Source: Halalkalibacter urbisdiaboli
GTDB lineage: Bacteria > Bacillota > Bacilli > Bacillales > Bacillaceae_D
Reading direction: 5' to 3'
Assembly (NCBI RefSeq): GCF_002156385.1
Contig: NZ_MVJM01000001.1
Span: 574,851 to 638,850 of the forward strand
DNA length: 64,000 nucleotides
Shown: one piece after another, positions 25,116 to 36,925 of the stretch
Numbering within the stretch: the stretch's first letter is position 1
Layout of the letters: the number at the start of each line of letters is the position of its first letter
Translations under genes and position numbers: made by a program
The notes under the pieces: generated by a model
Seen by the model: the letters and a program-made list of their open reading frames with translations, nothing else
Told to the model about the DNA's origin: nothing
Databases searched by the model: none

Positions 25116-26921
25116 CTACTGTTCTTGAAGCTCCCTTTTCATTTGGATAATTTCCATCTGAAGTTTTGCTGCAAGGACAGGATCACGCTGTTGTTTCATT
25201 TCTAATTCTTTTTGTTGAATCGATACCAATTTTGGATGTTTTTCAATCTGCCTCATATAATCAATTAATTCTTGTTCGCTGCAATTTTCATTTACAGGTA
25301 ACATTGCAAGTTCCGAAGCAAGTTTGATCAAAGGCTCATCATGTAATCGTTGAATAAATTGGCTTGGATTAGGTTGATTCCCTTCACCATAAAAAGCAAA
25401 TAAATGAGCTGCAAGAGCATGGTGTTCATCTATATTAAAGTTTCCACCAATACGCTCTTGAACACGTTCTGCTATTTCAACATCCTTCATCATATGAGCG
25501 AGTAGTAACCGCTCAGCATTCTGATATGCTGGTAGTAATCGCTTTGAACCAAGATTTCGTTGCGGCTGATTCACTGCCTTTATTTCTTTGGTGTGTCCAG
25601 GCTGTCGCTGCCGTAGCGAACGATATATTTGAAATTGTTCTTGTTTAAGCGCCTCAAGTGATAAAGAAAACTCTTCAGCTATTTGCCTTAAATAATGATC
25701 CCGCTCCACTGCACGAGAAAGTGAGGCAATTTCAGTAAGAACTTCTTTTATATACTGCATTCGCTCTGCTTCATTTTGCAAATTCTTGCCTTTGCGTAAA
25801 AAACGCATTTTAAATGCCATTAATGTTAAGCTTACCCCTAATACATCCGTTTTAAAGCGTTCTGCTCCAAATTTCCGAATGAAGTCATCGGGATCTAGTC
25901 CTTCAGGCATTAAGGCAACCTTTACATGACAGCCTGCTTCTTCTAATGTTTTTGCTGAGCGAAAAGCAGCTTCTATTCCTGCGCGATCGGAATCAAAACA
26001 GATGATAACTGTTTCAGCATTACGTCTAAGCAGTTTTGCATGCTCAGGCGTTAGCGCCGTACCAAGTGTAGCAACGCCATTCTTCACTCCGGCGCCCCAC
26101 GCAGCAATAACATCAATATATCCTTCGAAAAGAACGGCAACATTTTCTTTTCTAATCGATGGTCTAGCCAAATGAATTCCATATAACGTACGACTCTTAT
26201 GAAAAATCGGGGACTCAGGACTGTTTAAATACTTTGGATTTTCATCCTCTATGGTCCTGCCGCCAAAAGCAATGACTTTTCCTTGCCCATCCCAAATCGG
26301 GAACATAAGGCGGTTTCGAAAACGGTCATAATGTCCACCATCTGAATCCCTTTGTCCAAGCAAACCAGATTTGGCCATATGTTCTAACGATATGTTTCTT
26401 TTTTCAAAAATCGTCGTTAAGGCATCCCAGCGATTCGGCGCAAACCCAATTTGAAAATGCTCAATCTGTTCCTTCGTAAATTGACGTTCTTTAATATATT
26501 CACGTCCGCCTGCTCCTTGTTCTGTTAACATAAGGACATGATGATATAATTTTGCTGCAAGCTCGTGCCCTTCTTTCATTAACTCACTCGGCTCATCGGA
26601 CCGCGAACGCTCCACCTTATTAAACTCAGGCAATTCAATGTTTGCTCGCTCTGCTAAGTGCTTTACCGAATCAATAAATGAGTACCCTTCATGCTCAATA
26701 AGAAATGAAAACACATTCCCTCCTGCGCCACAGCCAAAACAATGATAAAGCTGTTTTTCAGGAGATACAGAAAAAGAAGGCGTTTTTTCACCATGAAATG
26801 GGCAAAGACCAAGATATTGTCTACCTTGCTTTTTTAACTGAACGTAGTCACTAATAACCTCTACAATATCTGATGATTGTCGAACTTGCTCGACTTTTTC
26901 TTCAGGTATGCGGTTGTTCAT
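25116..26921 (-). CDS. dnaG: DNA primase DnaG
   Basis: 601 residues from the ATG at 26921 (GGTGAT just upstream); longer starts overlap yqxD and extend beyond the family N-terminus. The CHC2 zinc finger uses Cys40, His43, Cys61 and Cys64 (CPFHGEKTPSF ... YHCFGCGAGG). The TOPRIM catalytic domain shows as VAVLFEGYIDVIAAW and VIICFDSDRAGIEAA, and a helicase-binding C-terminal domain follows. It makes RNA primers for replication. It is in the macromolecular synthesis operon upstream of sigA. Confidence 0.97.
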   Translation of the reverse strand: MNNRIPEEKVEQVRQSSDIVEVISDYVQLKKQGRQYLGLCPFHGEKTPSFSVSPEKQLYHCFGCGAGGNVFSFLIEHEGYSFIDSVKHLAERANIELPEFNKVERSRSDEPSELMKEGHELAAKLYHHVLMLTEQGAGGREYIKERQFTKEQIEHFQIGFAPNRWDALTTIFEKRNISLEHMAKSGLLGQRDSDGGHYDRFRNRLMFPIWDGQGKVIAFGGRTIEDENPKYLNSPESPIFHKSRTLYGIHLARPSIRKENVAVLFEGYIDVIAAWGAGVKNGVATLGTALTPEHAKLLRRNAETVIICFDSDRAGIEAAFRSAKTLEEAGCHVKVALMPEGLDPDDFIRKFGAERFKTDVLGVSLTLMAFKMRFLRKGKNLQNEAERMQYIKEVLTEIASLSRAVERDHYLRQIAEEFSLSLEALKQEQFQIYRSLRQRQPGHTKEIKAVNQPQRNLGSKRLLPAYQNAERLLLAHMMKDVEIAERVQERIGGNFNIDEHHALAAHLFAFYGEGNQPNPSQFIQRLHDEPLIKLASELAMLPVNENCSEQELIDYMRQIEKHPKLVSIQQKELEMKQQRDPVLAAKLQMEIIQMKRELQEQ

Positions 26922-26976
26922 TTGCATCACCATTCTCTGTAATTCGTGACCAGTCTCTATAATTCGAGTTTTTTTC

Positions 26977-27450
26977 TCAAATTCCTTCTTTTTTTGCAAG
27001 AATTTTTTCTAACTGCATTGAAAACTGCTGACGATCCTCATTTGTAAACGCCTTTGGTCCCTTTGTTCTCTCTCCCATCCGACGTTGTTTTTGAGAAAGA
27101 TACCTCATATCCAACATTTGTTGGATATTTTCTTCTTTATATTCTTTCCCACGAGGTGACAAAATTTCCGCACCTTTCGGGAGCAAGAGAGAGGCTAGTG
27201 CATGATCTTGCGTTACACATATATCGTTATGTTGAATATGATTTAAAATATACAAATCAACAGCTTCTTTGTCAGTATCTACAGAAACTTGCTTAACTGA
27301 AGAGGGTAGAGTCATCTTATGAGCATAAGAAGATACAAAAATCATTTCAACCTTATACTTTTGACAAAGTCGAATTATCTCCTCCTTAACTGGACAGGAA
27401 TCTGCATCTACGTACATATACACTTTGTTCATTATATTTGAATTCAACAT
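26977..27450 (-). CDS. yqxD: YaiI/YqxD (DUF188) family protein
   Basis: 157 residues as read from the ATG at 27450. That start has AAGGGG almost touching it; the ATG at 27432 (MNKVYMYVDADSCPV) matches the family N-terminus better but lacks a close RBS. The PIN-like fold shows as YVDADSCPVKEEI, SVDTDKEAVDLYIL and ICVTQDHALASLLL, with conserved acids that look nuclease-like. The function is unproven. It is the first gene of the yqxD-dnaG-sigA operon. A sigmaH-like promoter overlaps its start region. Confidence 0.85.
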   Translation of the reverse strand: MLNSNIMNKVYMYVDADSCPVKEEIIRLCQKYKVEMIFVSSYAHKMTLPSSVKQVSVDTDKEAVDLYILNHIQHNDICVTQDHALASLLLPKGAEILSPRGKEYKEENIQQMLDMRYLSQKQRRMGERTKGPKAFTNEDRQQFSMQLEKILAKKEGI

Positions 27451-27468
27451 CCCCTTCTAAATTCCTGC
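27440..27468 (-). promoter_or_regulatory. Candidate sigmaH promoter for dnaG-sigA
   Basis: On the minus strand GCAGGAATT (complement of 27460-27468), an 11-nt spacer and GTTGAATTC (complement of 27440-27448). This agrees with the sigmaH pattern RNAGGAWWW-N11/12-RNNGAATWW at all but the last position. The start point would fall near 27433, inside the yqxD start region. Confidence 0.5.
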
Positions 27469-27919
27469 TTCATATAAAAAGAAATTCGCAGATTTTTGTC
27501 GAACGATAAAGTCTTGCTTTTTTTGTTCCTTTGAAATTTTAATGGCTAATGTTTACCATTACTATCATTACCAAAAAACACAGAAAAAGTCTTGACTTTT
27601 TAAATTTATTTGTTCTTTCTTTTAAATATACCTATTTTACTAACTTTCCTTGAAGATCACAATTCTTTATTATACTTAATTTTTCTCATTTTGACTAGTA
27701 TATTGCATTATCACCAAACTTCAGTCATTTACACTGAAAAACCCCAACAATTATTATAGAGCCTTTTTTTTTATCTCAATGGCTTCTCTCGTTGCACGCC
27801 CAGCTATGAGAAACCCACTCATAGCTGGGCTTCAAAAAAAAGCAACGGCTCGCTCATTGAATAGAGGCCACTGAAAAAGGTAAAAACCGACCTTTTTCAG
27901 TGGCCTCTTCAAATAAGGT
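27451..27919. other. 469-nt intergenic region upstream of yqxD
   Basis: No gene is supported here. The half nearest yqxD is very A/T-rich, with a tight AAAAAGTC-TT-GACTTTTT palindrome near 27584-27601 and the sigmaH-like promoter. The half nearest ppsR holds a 13-bp perfect hairpin (27798-27810 with 27818-27830) and repeat copy D. The main sigmaA promoter of the sigA operon is expected here, but I could not pick one with confidence. Confidence 0.7.
27776..27907 (+). repeat. Intergenic repeat, copy D (divergent), two hairpins
   Basis: It shares with copy B the CAATGGCT ... GCTCATTGAA frame and the final 18-bp perfect hairpin position (27864-27881 with 27890-27907), but the hairpin sequence differs (GAGGCCACTG instead of AGGCTGTGCC). 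An extra 13-bp hairpin (27798-27830) is inserted in the centre. Its last arm ends 13 nt from the ppsR stop, so on the minus strand it probably terminates ppsR. Confidence 0.65.
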
Positions 27920-28735
27920 TTATTTTCGGTGGAACATGCTTGAAATTAGGTTGGCTGTTTCTTCTACTGCTTTGTTAGAAACATCAATAATTGGACAGCC
28001 AATTCGCTTCATAATCTTTTCGGAGTAAGCGAGTTCCTCTTTTATTCGCTCAATATTCGCGTAATTTGCTTGGGACTTTAACCCAAGGGCCTTTAAGCGC
28101 TCCGATCGAATATCATTTAGCTTTTCAGGGCTAATTTTTAAACCAATACATTTTTTCGGCGATACCTTAAATAGTTCCTCTGGCGGCTCAACTTCAGGTA
28201 ATAATGGAACATTTGCAACTTTTAGACGTTTATGAGCTAAATATTGTGAAAGAGGTGTCTTAGACGTCCTAGAGACCCCGATTAAAACAATGTCAGCTCT
28301 TACAATTCCACGTGGGTCTCGACCATCGTCGTATTTAACAGCAAATTCTATCGCCTCTACTTTACGGAAATAATCTTCATCTAATTTGTAAATAAGACCA
28401 GGTTCATAGCGAGGTTGTTTGCCTGTTAAATTTCCAATCTGGAATAGCATCGGCCCAATAATATCCACCGTTTCTACATTTAACTCTTCCGCTTTTTTCT
28501 TAAGATAATCCTTTATTTCAGGAACGACTAATGTATAAGCAATTAACGCCTTTGCTTGCGAGGCTAGGTAAACAACCTCACTAATGGTTTCTTTATCTTC
28601 AACATATGGTATACGTCTCACTTCGACCCCACTGCCGCTAAATTGACTTGCAGCTGCCTTAACGACAAGCTCTGCAGTTTCTCCAACAGAGTCTGAGACA
28701 ACGTACACTACAGGACGTTGCATAATTTCCCCCAT
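27920..28735 (-). CDS. ppsR: PEP synthase / PPDK regulatory protein (kinase-pyrophosphorylase)
   Basis: 271 residues from the ATG at 28735 (GAGGAGG, 9-nt spacing). It begins [23 protein letters not shown] and has a nucleotide-binding loop [15 protein letters not shown] near residue 150, as in DUF299 proteins. The family phosphorylates a regulatory Thr/Ser of pyruvate-phosphate dikinase or PEP synthase with ADP and also removes it by phosphorolysis. It follows ccpN, the gluconeogenesis repressor gene, by 25 nt, the same pair as yqzB-yqfL in B. subtilis, which fits a role in pyruvate/PEP control. Confidence 0.92.
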   Translation of the reverse strand: MGEIMQRPVVYVVSDSVGETAELVVKAAASQFSGSGVEVRRIPYVEDKETISEVVYLASQAKALIAYTLVVPEIKDYLKKKAEELNVETVDIIGPMLFQIGNLTGKQPRYEPGLIYKLDEDYFRKVEAIEFAVKYDDGRDPRGIVRADIVLIGVSRTSKTPLSQYLAHKRLKVANVPLLPEVEPPEELFKVSPKKCIGLKISPEKLNDIRSERLKALGLKSQANYANIERIKEELAYSEKIMKRIGCPIIDVSNKAVEETANLISSMFHRK

Positions 28736-28760
28736 TTTTCTCGTCCTCCTCAAACCCTTA

Positions 28761-29420
28761 TTAGATAATCTCTTCCTTTGCTAAATCTACTAGCAAGGAA
28801 GTGATATTCGTTTTAGTAATACGACCAATGACCTCATATCCAGAACCAAAATCGACTTTTCGAACGATAGGCAACCCATCAATTTGTTTATTTATGAGCT
28901 TTCTAGCTACATCGATTATTAAATCATCTTTCTCACAAACAGTAATATTCGGCATTCTCGTCATAATAATACTTACAGGAATCGCTTCAAGCTCTTGTTT
29001 CCCTAAACTTGCACGTAATAAATCTTTTCGTGACAATACTCCAACAAGGGTTGCATCTTTGTCGACAACAAATAATGTGCCAACATCCTCTAAAAACATT
29101 GTACAAATTGCATCGTAAACAGAGGAAGATTCCTGAACGATAACTGGACGAGATTTGTAATGGTCAACTGTAATGTTCTTCACTTGTTCAGCAAGCATTT
29201 GTGAACCTGATTTTCCAGTATAAAAATAACCTACGCGAGGTCTAGCATTTAAATACCCTGCCATCGTAAGAATTGCTAAATCAGGGCGGAGTGTTGCCCT
29301 GGTCAAATCAAGGCGCTCGGCGATTTGTTCACCTGTAATCGGTCCATTACTTTTAACAATTTCTACAATTTGCTCCTGTCGCTTCGTGAGTTCGATTGGT
29401 TTCACCGCCTTTAAATGCAA
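28761..29420 (-). CDS. ccpN: Gluconeogenic gene repressor CcpN
   Basis: 219 residues. The N-terminal winged helix ([61 protein letters not shown]) is very close to B. subtilis CcpN. Two CBS domains follow (about residues 85-140 and 150-212), likely sensing nucleotides. CcpN represses gapB and pckA when glucose is present. The start is uncertain: the first ATG has only GAGAG upstream, while AAAGGCGG lies just inside the frame. The terminator side is unclear; ppsR follows directly. Confidence 0.9.
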   Translation of the reverse strand: MHLKAVKPIELTKRQEQIVEIVKSNGPITGEQIAERLDLTRATLRPDLAILTMAGYLNARPRVGYFYTGKSGSQMLAEQVKNITVDHYKSRPVIVQESSSVYDAICTMFLEDVGTLFVVDKDATLVGVLSRKDLLRASLGKQELEAIPVSIIMTRMPNITVCEKDDLIIDVARKLINKQIDGLPIVRKVDFGSGYEVIGRITKTNITSLLVDLAKEEII

Positions 29421-29493
29421 AATGACACTCTCTTTACTTCACTATTATATACAAATCCTACTAACGTTTATAGAAAAATGTAATTGCCTATTT

Positions 29494-31575
29494 TTAAGAA
29501 AAAACAATCGACTGAAAGTGAGCAAAGGAATGAATCACATCCGCTAACGCCTTCATCTGAGCAAGACGATTTTTCTTAACTTTTTCGTCATCAGCCATAA
29601 CCATAATTTGATCAAAATACGCATTAATCGTAGGTTCCATATTAACCAATGCTTGATACGCTTGGGTTACTTTACTATTTTCAAGAGACAACTTAACCGT
29701 TTTCTCAAGCTCTTCATATGTTTGATATAAATGCTTTTCTTCATCTTTCTCAAATAAAGCACTATTAATTTTCTCTTTTTGTTCGACCTTTTTCGAAATG
29801 TTCGTAACACGGCTTAATGCTTCTACAACCTTTTTAAACGCAGGTTCCTCAACCTGTTCCATCAACAGTTCAGCCTTCTGAATTACGGTTGGCACATGAG
29901 AAATGGAGCTAGCTAAAACAGCATCAACAACATCATAACGAACCCCCTTCTCTTGTAATACATTCTTTAATCGTAATGTAAAGAATTCATAGAGTTCTTT
30001 TTCTATTTCTACACGGTCACGTTTTAACAGTTGACGCTTTTCTGCTAAATTAAGGCTAGTCTCAAACAAACCTTCTAACCTAATCTCTAGTTTATGATCA
30101 ACAATCATTTGAACAATACCAGCCGCTTGTCGTCTTAATGCATAAGGGTCCTGAGATCCTGTTGGAATTAGGCCAATAGCAAAGCATGTCACAATCGTAT
30201 CGATTTTATCTGCAATACTTACAATCGTTCCAGTCAACGTCGAGGGACTTGTATCCCCTGCAAAGCGTGGCATATAATGTTCTTTTATAGCTATTGTAAC
30301 AGTATCAGGTTCTCCCTTTAATTGAGCATAAACCTCACCCATTCTTCCTTGTAATTCTGGAAACTCATAAACCATTTGTGTCACCAAATCGAATTTACAA
30401 ATTTCAGCTACTCGTTCAACCTCTTTTTTCATCTGATCATCAATGTTTAAAACGCTTCCCAACGTTAAAGCTGTTTCACGAATTCGTCTCACTTTGTCTC
30501 CAATGGAACCTAGCTCCTCATGATAAACAATATTCTCAAGTTGCGATAGTGCTGATTTAATCTCTAGCTTTTGGTCTTCAGCAAAGAAGAAGTCAGCATC
30601 CGATAAACGTGCACGAAGAACCTTTTCATTTCCTCTTGAAACATTGTCGATATGCTCGTCATTTCCATTTCGAACCGTAACAAAATGTGGCAATAACGTT
30701 CCATCTTCTTTTTGCACCGGGAAATAACGCTGGTGCTCACGCATGGATGTAATTAGCACTTCCTGTGGAATTTCTAAAAATTCTTGATCAAAACTGCCGT
30801 AAAGAGCTGTTGGATATTCAACTAAGTTCGTTACTTCCTCTAATAAATCCTCATCAATTGGAATAACCCAACTCATTTTATCTGCCATTACTTTAAGCTG
30901 TTGTTTAATCGTTTGCTTTCGTTCAACTGGGTCCACGATTACAAATTGCTCTTTCAATTTTTTAACATATTCCGCTGGTTCGTTAAACTCAACTACATCT
31001 CCAAGAAAACGATGTCCGTAACTTTTATTTCCTGTATGAACGTCTGTAATCTTGAACGGAATAACATCTTGACCATATAGCGCCACTAACCACTGAATCG
31101 GTCGAGCAAAGCGTAAATCATATTCATTCCATCTCATGTTTTTCGGGAAGTGTAGAGATGTGATAATATCTTCAAGCTGTGGCAAAAGTGCCTTTGTTTC
31201 TTTTCCAGCTGTAAACGTATTTGCAAAGACATATTCAACACCTTTTATCTCTTTGAAAAATAAATCACTTGGCTCGACACCTTGTCCTTTTGCAAATCCT
31301 TGTGCAGCTTTCGTCCAGTTACCATCTTCATCCTGGGCAATCTTTTTTGCCGGTCCCTTTGCTTCATCACGAACATCTGGTTGTTTTTCACTAAGCCCTT
31401 TAATTGAAATGGCTAAACGTCGTGGCGTTGAGAAAGAGCGGATATCATCATAAGTAAGGCGTTGTACTTCTAACCAATCACGTACTTTTGATTCCAACTG
31501 ATTCATTGAGTCCGTTACAAAGCGTGCAGGAAGCTCCTCTACACCTATTTCTAACAAAAAGTCATGCTTACTCAT
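29494..31575 (-). CDS. glyS: Glycyl-tRNA synthetase beta subunit GlyS
   Basis: 693 residues, beginning [16 protein letters not shown], the beta-subunit signature, and ending with the helical anticodon-binding domain ([32 protein letters not shown]). An HD-like central domain is present. It pairs with GlyQ as the alpha2-beta2 enzyme that charges tRNA-Gly. Its ATG overlaps the end of glyQ by 8 nt and has GGAGG 9 nt upstream. Expression depends on the T-box in front of glyQ. Confidence 0.97.
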   Translation of the reverse strand: MSKHDFLLEIGVEELPARFVTDSMNQLESKVRDWLEVQRLTYDDIRSFSTPRRLAISIKGLSEKQPDVRDEAKGPAKKIAQDEDGNWTKAAQGFAKGQGVEPSDLFFKEIKGVEYVFANTFTAGKETKALLPQLEDIITSLHFPKNMRWNEYDLRFARPIQWLVALYGQDVIPFKITDVHTGNKSYGHRFLGDVVEFNEPAEYVKKLKEQFVIVDPVERKQTIKQQLKVMADKMSWVIPIDEDLLEEVTNLVEYPTALYGSFDQEFLEIPQEVLITSMREHQRYFPVQKEDGTLLPHFVTVRNGNDEHIDNVSRGNEKVLRARLSDADFFFAEDQKLEIKSALSQLENIVYHEELGSIGDKVRRIRETALTLGSVLNIDDQMKKEVERVAEICKFDLVTQMVYEFPELQGRMGEVYAQLKGEPDTVTIAIKEHYMPRFAGDTSPSTLTGTIVSIADKIDTIVTCFAIGLIPTGSQDPYALRRQAAGIVQMIVDHKLEIRLEGLFETSLNLAEKRQLLKRDRVEIEKELYEFFTLRLKNVLQEKGVRYDVVDAVLASSISHVPTVIQKAELLMEQVEEPAFKKVVEALSRVTNISKKVEQKEKINSALFEKDEEKHLYQTYEELEKTVKLSLENSKVTQAYQALVNMEPTINAYFDQIMVMADDEKVKKNRLAQMKALADVIHSFAHFQSIVFS

Positions 31576-32455
31576 TGACTGAATCCTCCTTTTTTAACAT
31601 AGGAAAGCCTAAACGTTCTCGTTCCTCAAAATATAGTTTAGCTGCCGACCGAGCTAAATTACGAACACGTCCAATGTAACCCGTTCTCTCCGTAACTGAA
31701 ATCGCACCTCTTGCGTCCAATAGATTAAAGGTATGAGAACATTTCAGAATGTAATCATAAGCTGGGAATACTAACTGTTCATTTAATGCTCTTTTTGCCT
31801 CCTGCTCGTACGTTCCAAATAGTGAAAAGAGCATTTGACTGTCGGAAACCTCAAATGTATATTTTGAATGTTCGTACTCGGGTTGTTTAAAAATGTCTCC
31901 ATATGTAAATCCCTCAACCCATTCGAGATCAAATACATTTTCTTTATCTTGGATATAAGAAGCCAAACGTTCCAATCCGTAGGTAATCTCAGCTGAAACA
32001 GGGTTAGCCTCCATTCCACCGACTAGTTGAAAATAAGTAAATTGAGTTATCTCCATTCCGTCTAACCAAACTTCCCATCCAAGACCTGCACAACCTAGAG
32101 TCGGATTTTCCCAGTTATCTTCAACAAAACGAATATCATGTTCTAGCGGATTAATCCCAAGCGCTCTTAAACTATCTAGATATAGGTCCTGAATATTTGT
32201 TGGGGAAGGCTTCATAATGACTTGAAATTGATGATGCTGGTACAAACGATTTGGGTTTTCACCATAACGTCCGTCAGCTGGTCTTCTTGATGGTTCAACA
32301 TAAGCGACATTCCAAGGCTCAGGACCAATTGTTCGTAATAACGTAAACGGACTCATCGTCCCTGCCCCTTTTTCAGTATCGTACGCTTGCATAATCATAC
32401 AGTTTTGTTTTGCCCAAAACTCTTGTAACGTTAAAATCATTGTTTGAACGTTCAT
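31568..32455 (-). CDS. glyQ: Glycyl-tRNA synthetase alpha subunit GlyQ
   Basis: 295 residues, the catalytic subunit of the class II tetrameric enzyme. Recognisable segments are the start [65 protein letters not shown] and [20 protein letters not shown]. The RBS AAGGAGG lies 9 nt before the ATG. It is the first gene of glyQ-glyS. Confidence 0.97.
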   Translation of the reverse strand: MNVQTMILTLQEFWAKQNCMIMQAYDTEKGAGTMSPFTLLRTIGPEPWNVAYVEPSRRPADGRYGENPNRLYQHHQFQVIMKPSPTNIQDLYLDSLRALGINPLEHDIRFVEDNWENPTLGCAGLGWEVWLDGMEITQFTYFQLVGGMEANPVSAEITYGLERLASYIQDKENVFDLEWVEGFTYGDIFKQPEYEHSKYTFEVSDSQMLFSLFGTYEQEAKRALNEQLVFPAYDYILKCSHTFNLLDARGAISVTERTGYIGRVRNLARSAAKLYFEERERLGFPMLKKEDSVNE

Positions 32456-32496
32456 GTTCTATAATCCTCCTTCATATTCTTTTACGGTACAGTCAT

Positions 32497-32715
32497 TAAA
32501 CTAGAAAAAACTCTCGTCTCTATGCTTACTAGCATAGGGACGAGAGTTATCCCGCGGTTCCACCCTATTTATTCAAGATAATAGTCCATAACATCTTGAA
32601 TCACTTTCACGACCGTGCTCAAGAGCGCCCTTCCACACCATCTAATACCTAGCTCCCACCATCCTAGACTCGCTTTCTTAGAGGGGGTGTGTACTCCTCT
32701 CTCTCACTGCACCAT
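32497..32715 (-). promoter_or_regulatory. Glycine T-box riboswitch of glyQS
   Basis: On the minus strand, stem I carries GGATGGTGGGAG in the distal region and, near its base, GAAGGGCG with specifier codon GGC (32627-32629, Gly) followed by a purine. The conserved T-box AGGGTGGAACCGCGGG comes next, at 32550-32567. It is followed by a terminator with a long stem (AACTCTCGTC ... GACGAGAGTT) and six Ts. Uncharged tRNA-Gly would bind and stabilise the antiterminator. Structure and specifier agree with the downstream gene. Confidence 0.95.
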
Positions 32716-32729
32716 ATTTTATTACTTGC

Positions 32730-32759
32730 ATCATACTAAATAGTTAAATCTGCTGTCAA
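32730..32759 (-). promoter_or_regulatory. sigmaA promoter of glyQS
   Basis: On the minus strand TTGACA (complement of 32754-32759), an 18-nt spacer, TATGAT (complement of 32730-32735). The -35 overlaps the recO stop codon. Confidence 0.65.
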
Positions 32760-33523
32760 CTTGAATTCGGATCCAAGTTAAGGTTCATACGTTCTAGCTG
32801 TTCCAAAAATCGTTTTGATTTTAATGTCACGCCAGAATATTCATCATAATAGGAGGAAATCACCGATTTTAGTTCAAGCTTTGTTTCCTGTTTTAACGAA
32901 ATTTGACCAAGTCTTTCGAGATCTATGTAATAAAATAATCGTAATAATCGAGCAGTATGTGCGCTAATCTTTAACGCGCGCTCATCTCTATGAACACAAT
33001 GATTACATAAAAACCCCGCATGGCGGATAGAAAAAGCTACCGGTAAGTCTGTTGTTCCACAGCTAATACAAGCGTCTAATTGAGGCGATATTCCTGCTAC
33101 TGACATCATCTTCATTTCAAAAATTCTAAGTAGAACATCTGGATCCATTCCCTCATTCAAATAGTGTAAAGTGTTTTTTAACCATTCAAATATTTTAGGG
33201 TGTCTTTGCCTCTCTTCTGTTAACTTATCTGTTAATTCTACGACATATGTTGCATAAGAGGCTCGGAATAAATCATTCCGAACCTCACGAAAAGAATCAA
33301 TAATCTCTCCTTGGTTTAATGTTCCAAGTCCAGTGCTTTTTTGATAAAGGAATGTTCCGTAAATAAACAACTGAGAGATAGCCGTTAGTCGACTTTTCGG
33401 TTTTTTTGAACCTCGTGCCATGACGCCTACTTTTCCTAATTCTTTAGAGTAAATCGTCACAATCTTATTCGACTCTCCATAATCTGTTGTACGGATTACT
33501 ATCCCTTCTACTCTTTGTAACAT
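32756..33523 (-). CDS. recO: DNA repair protein RecO
   Basis: 255 residues from the ATG at 33523, matching the family length. The N-terminal OB-fold is LQRVEGIVIRTTDYGESNKIVTIYSKELGKVGVMARGSKKPKSRL. A zinc site is formed by CISCGTT and CNHC near residues 150-175. RecO loads RecA onto SSB-coated DNA in the RecFOR pathway. It follows the small gene yqzL with a 39-nt gap; both are probably in one transcript, separated from era by a terminator. Confidence 0.93.
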   Translation of the reverse strand: MLQRVEGIVIRTTDYGESNKIVTIYSKELGKVGVMARGSKKPKSRLTAISQLFIYGTFLYQKSTGLGTLNQGEIIDSFREVRNDLFRASYATYVVELTDKLTEERQRHPKIFEWLKNTLHYLNEGMDPDVLLRIFEMKMMSVAGISPQLDACISCGTTDLPVAFSIRHAGFLCNHCVHRDERALKISAHTARLLRLFYYIDLERLGQISLKQETKLELKSVISSYYDEYSGVTLKSKRFLEQLERMNLNLDPNSS

Positions 33524-33562
33524 ACTTTTCACCACACCTTCGATTTGCAAGGTGCAAACATG

Positions 33563-33709
33563 CTAATGAGTCGCCGCGTCTTGATTTTCACTCATTTCAA
33601 CGTCTTCTTGTCCGAATTGCTCATCTGACTCGCGCTCAAGCTCCTTAATTAATAAATACGTATCTACATTACCGGTTTTTGAAAAGACTTTCCAGGATAA
33701 ATCGAGCAT
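33563..33709 (-). CDS. yqzL: YqzL family small protein
   Basis: 48 residues: a conserved start MLDLSWKVFSKTGNVDTYLLIKELE, then an acidic tail (ERESDEQFGQEDVEMSENQ). This is the YqzL family found upstream of recO in Bacillus. The RBS AAAGGTGG has 8-nt spacing to the ATG at 33709, which supports the call. The function is unknown. It is easily missed because of its length. Confidence 0.85.
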   Translation of the reverse strand: MLDLSWKVFSKTGNVDTYLLIKELERESDEQFGQEDVEMSENQDAATH

Positions 33710-33933
33710 ATCAGAATCCACCTTTCTATCAAGACTTCAACGTTCCATACTAATATCATGACCTTGTTTGCACGTTTCATGTTAAGGAAATATTGTTAAT
33801 TTACAGTGCTTGACATTTAAAAAAAAGAAAATTAATGACTACATACCTTTAGTCAATAGGTTTAGTTATTGGATACTTCGATATAAAAAGCGTTTACAGT
33901 TCTATTATTATCATATACGTTTGATAAATAAAA

Positions 33934-33961
33934 AACAATGGCTATACGCCTAGCCATTGTT
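33934..33961 (-). terminator. era terminator
   Basis: An 11-bp perfect stem (AACAATGGCTA with TAGCCATTGTT) and a 6-nt loop, followed on the minus strand by a T-rich run. It lies 39 nt after the era stop and ends the pgpH/ybeY-to-era operon. Confidence 0.85.
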
Positions 33962-33999
33962 AAGTCTCTGTTAACGGTATCTTTCATTTTTATAACAAA

Positions 34000-36035
<2,036 letters not shown>

Positions 36036-36078
36036 AACGAAGAGGTTCTCCTCTCATACAAACTCCCTCTACAATAAA

Positions 36079-36468
36079 CTAAGAAAACATACGGATTAGA
36101 GGTGGGACAAAAATAATGCTTCCAATAATAACAGCAAAGAAACAATAGATGAAAACCGCCGCCGCCGCTATATCTTTGGCTCTTTTTGCTAGCGGGTGAT
36201 ACTCCCTTGTTACCATGTCTACCGTACGCTCAATAGCAGTGTTCATTATTTCTAATGAAAACATTCCTGCAATTACGAGCAATAATATTAACCAGTGTGC
36301 AAGCGGAATTTGTATAATTGCCGCCAGTGCTATAACCAAAATAGCGGTAATCAAATGTACTTGCATATTTTGTTCATACTTACATACATATTTTAGCCCA
36401 GAATACGCGTATCCAAACGACCGCAAGAGGCGCTTAAACCCCCGCCGATTTCTATCTTGTAATCCCAT
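36079..36468 (-). CDS. dgkA: Undecaprenol kinase DgkA
   Basis: 129 residues with three membrane helices and the DAGK family signature MNTAIERTVDMVT near residue 70. In Gram-positive bacteria the enzyme phosphorylates undecaprenol and so feeds the lipid carrier of wall synthesis. Its start overlaps the end of ybeY by 17 nt and has no close strong RBS, suggesting translational coupling. Confidence 0.92.
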   Translation of the reverse strand: MGLQDRNRRGFKRLLRSFGYAYSGLKYVCKYEQNMQVHLITAILVIALAAIIQIPLAHWLILLLVIAGMFSLEIMNTAIERTVDMVTREYHPLAKRAKDIAAAAVFIYCFFAVIIGSIIFVPPLIRMFS

Positions 36469-36925
36469 ACTCGGTTAAGATGTCCTCTTGTCTAGCGAAC
36501 ATCTCCTTTTCTCCATCTTCAGTTATATGGTCATAGCCTAGCAAGTGCAAAAAACCATGAATTGTTAAAAAAGCAAGCTCCCGCTCAAACGAATGACCAT
36601 ATTCTTCTGCTTGTTCGTGGATACGCGGAACGGAAATGATAATATCACCAAGCATATTCGGCAATTCATCTGATAATATATCTAATTCATCTTCACCTTG
36701 TTCATTTAGGGCAAACGAAATGACATCTGTTGGTTGATCTTTATCCCGATATTCTTTATTGATTTCTTGGATCCTGTTATCATCAACAAATGTTACGGAA
36801 AGTTCAACTTCACCTCGTAAGCCTTCCATTTGCGACGCTTTTTCAACGATTTGATTTACTAGTTGTTGATGGTCTTCACTTAAAGTATCCGTTTCATCAA
36901 CTAAATCCACAGTTAAATTTATCAT
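36452..36925 (-). CDS. ybeY: Endoribonuclease YbeY
   Basis: 157 residues with the zinc motif HGFLHLLGYDH near residue 122 and the preceding LGDIIISVPRIHEQAEEYGHS. YbeY takes part in 16S rRNA 3' maturation and ribosome quality control. Its ATG overlaps the pgpH stop (TAATG). It corresponds to B. subtilis yqfG. Confidence 0.95.
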   Translation of the reverse strand: MINLTVDLVDETDTLSEDHQQLVNQIVEKASQMEGLRGEVELSVTFVDDNRIQEINKEYRDKDQPTDVISFALNEQGEDELDILSDELPNMLGDIIISVPRIHEQAEEYGHSFERELAFLTIHGFLHLLGYDHITEDGEKEMFARQEDILTEYGITR

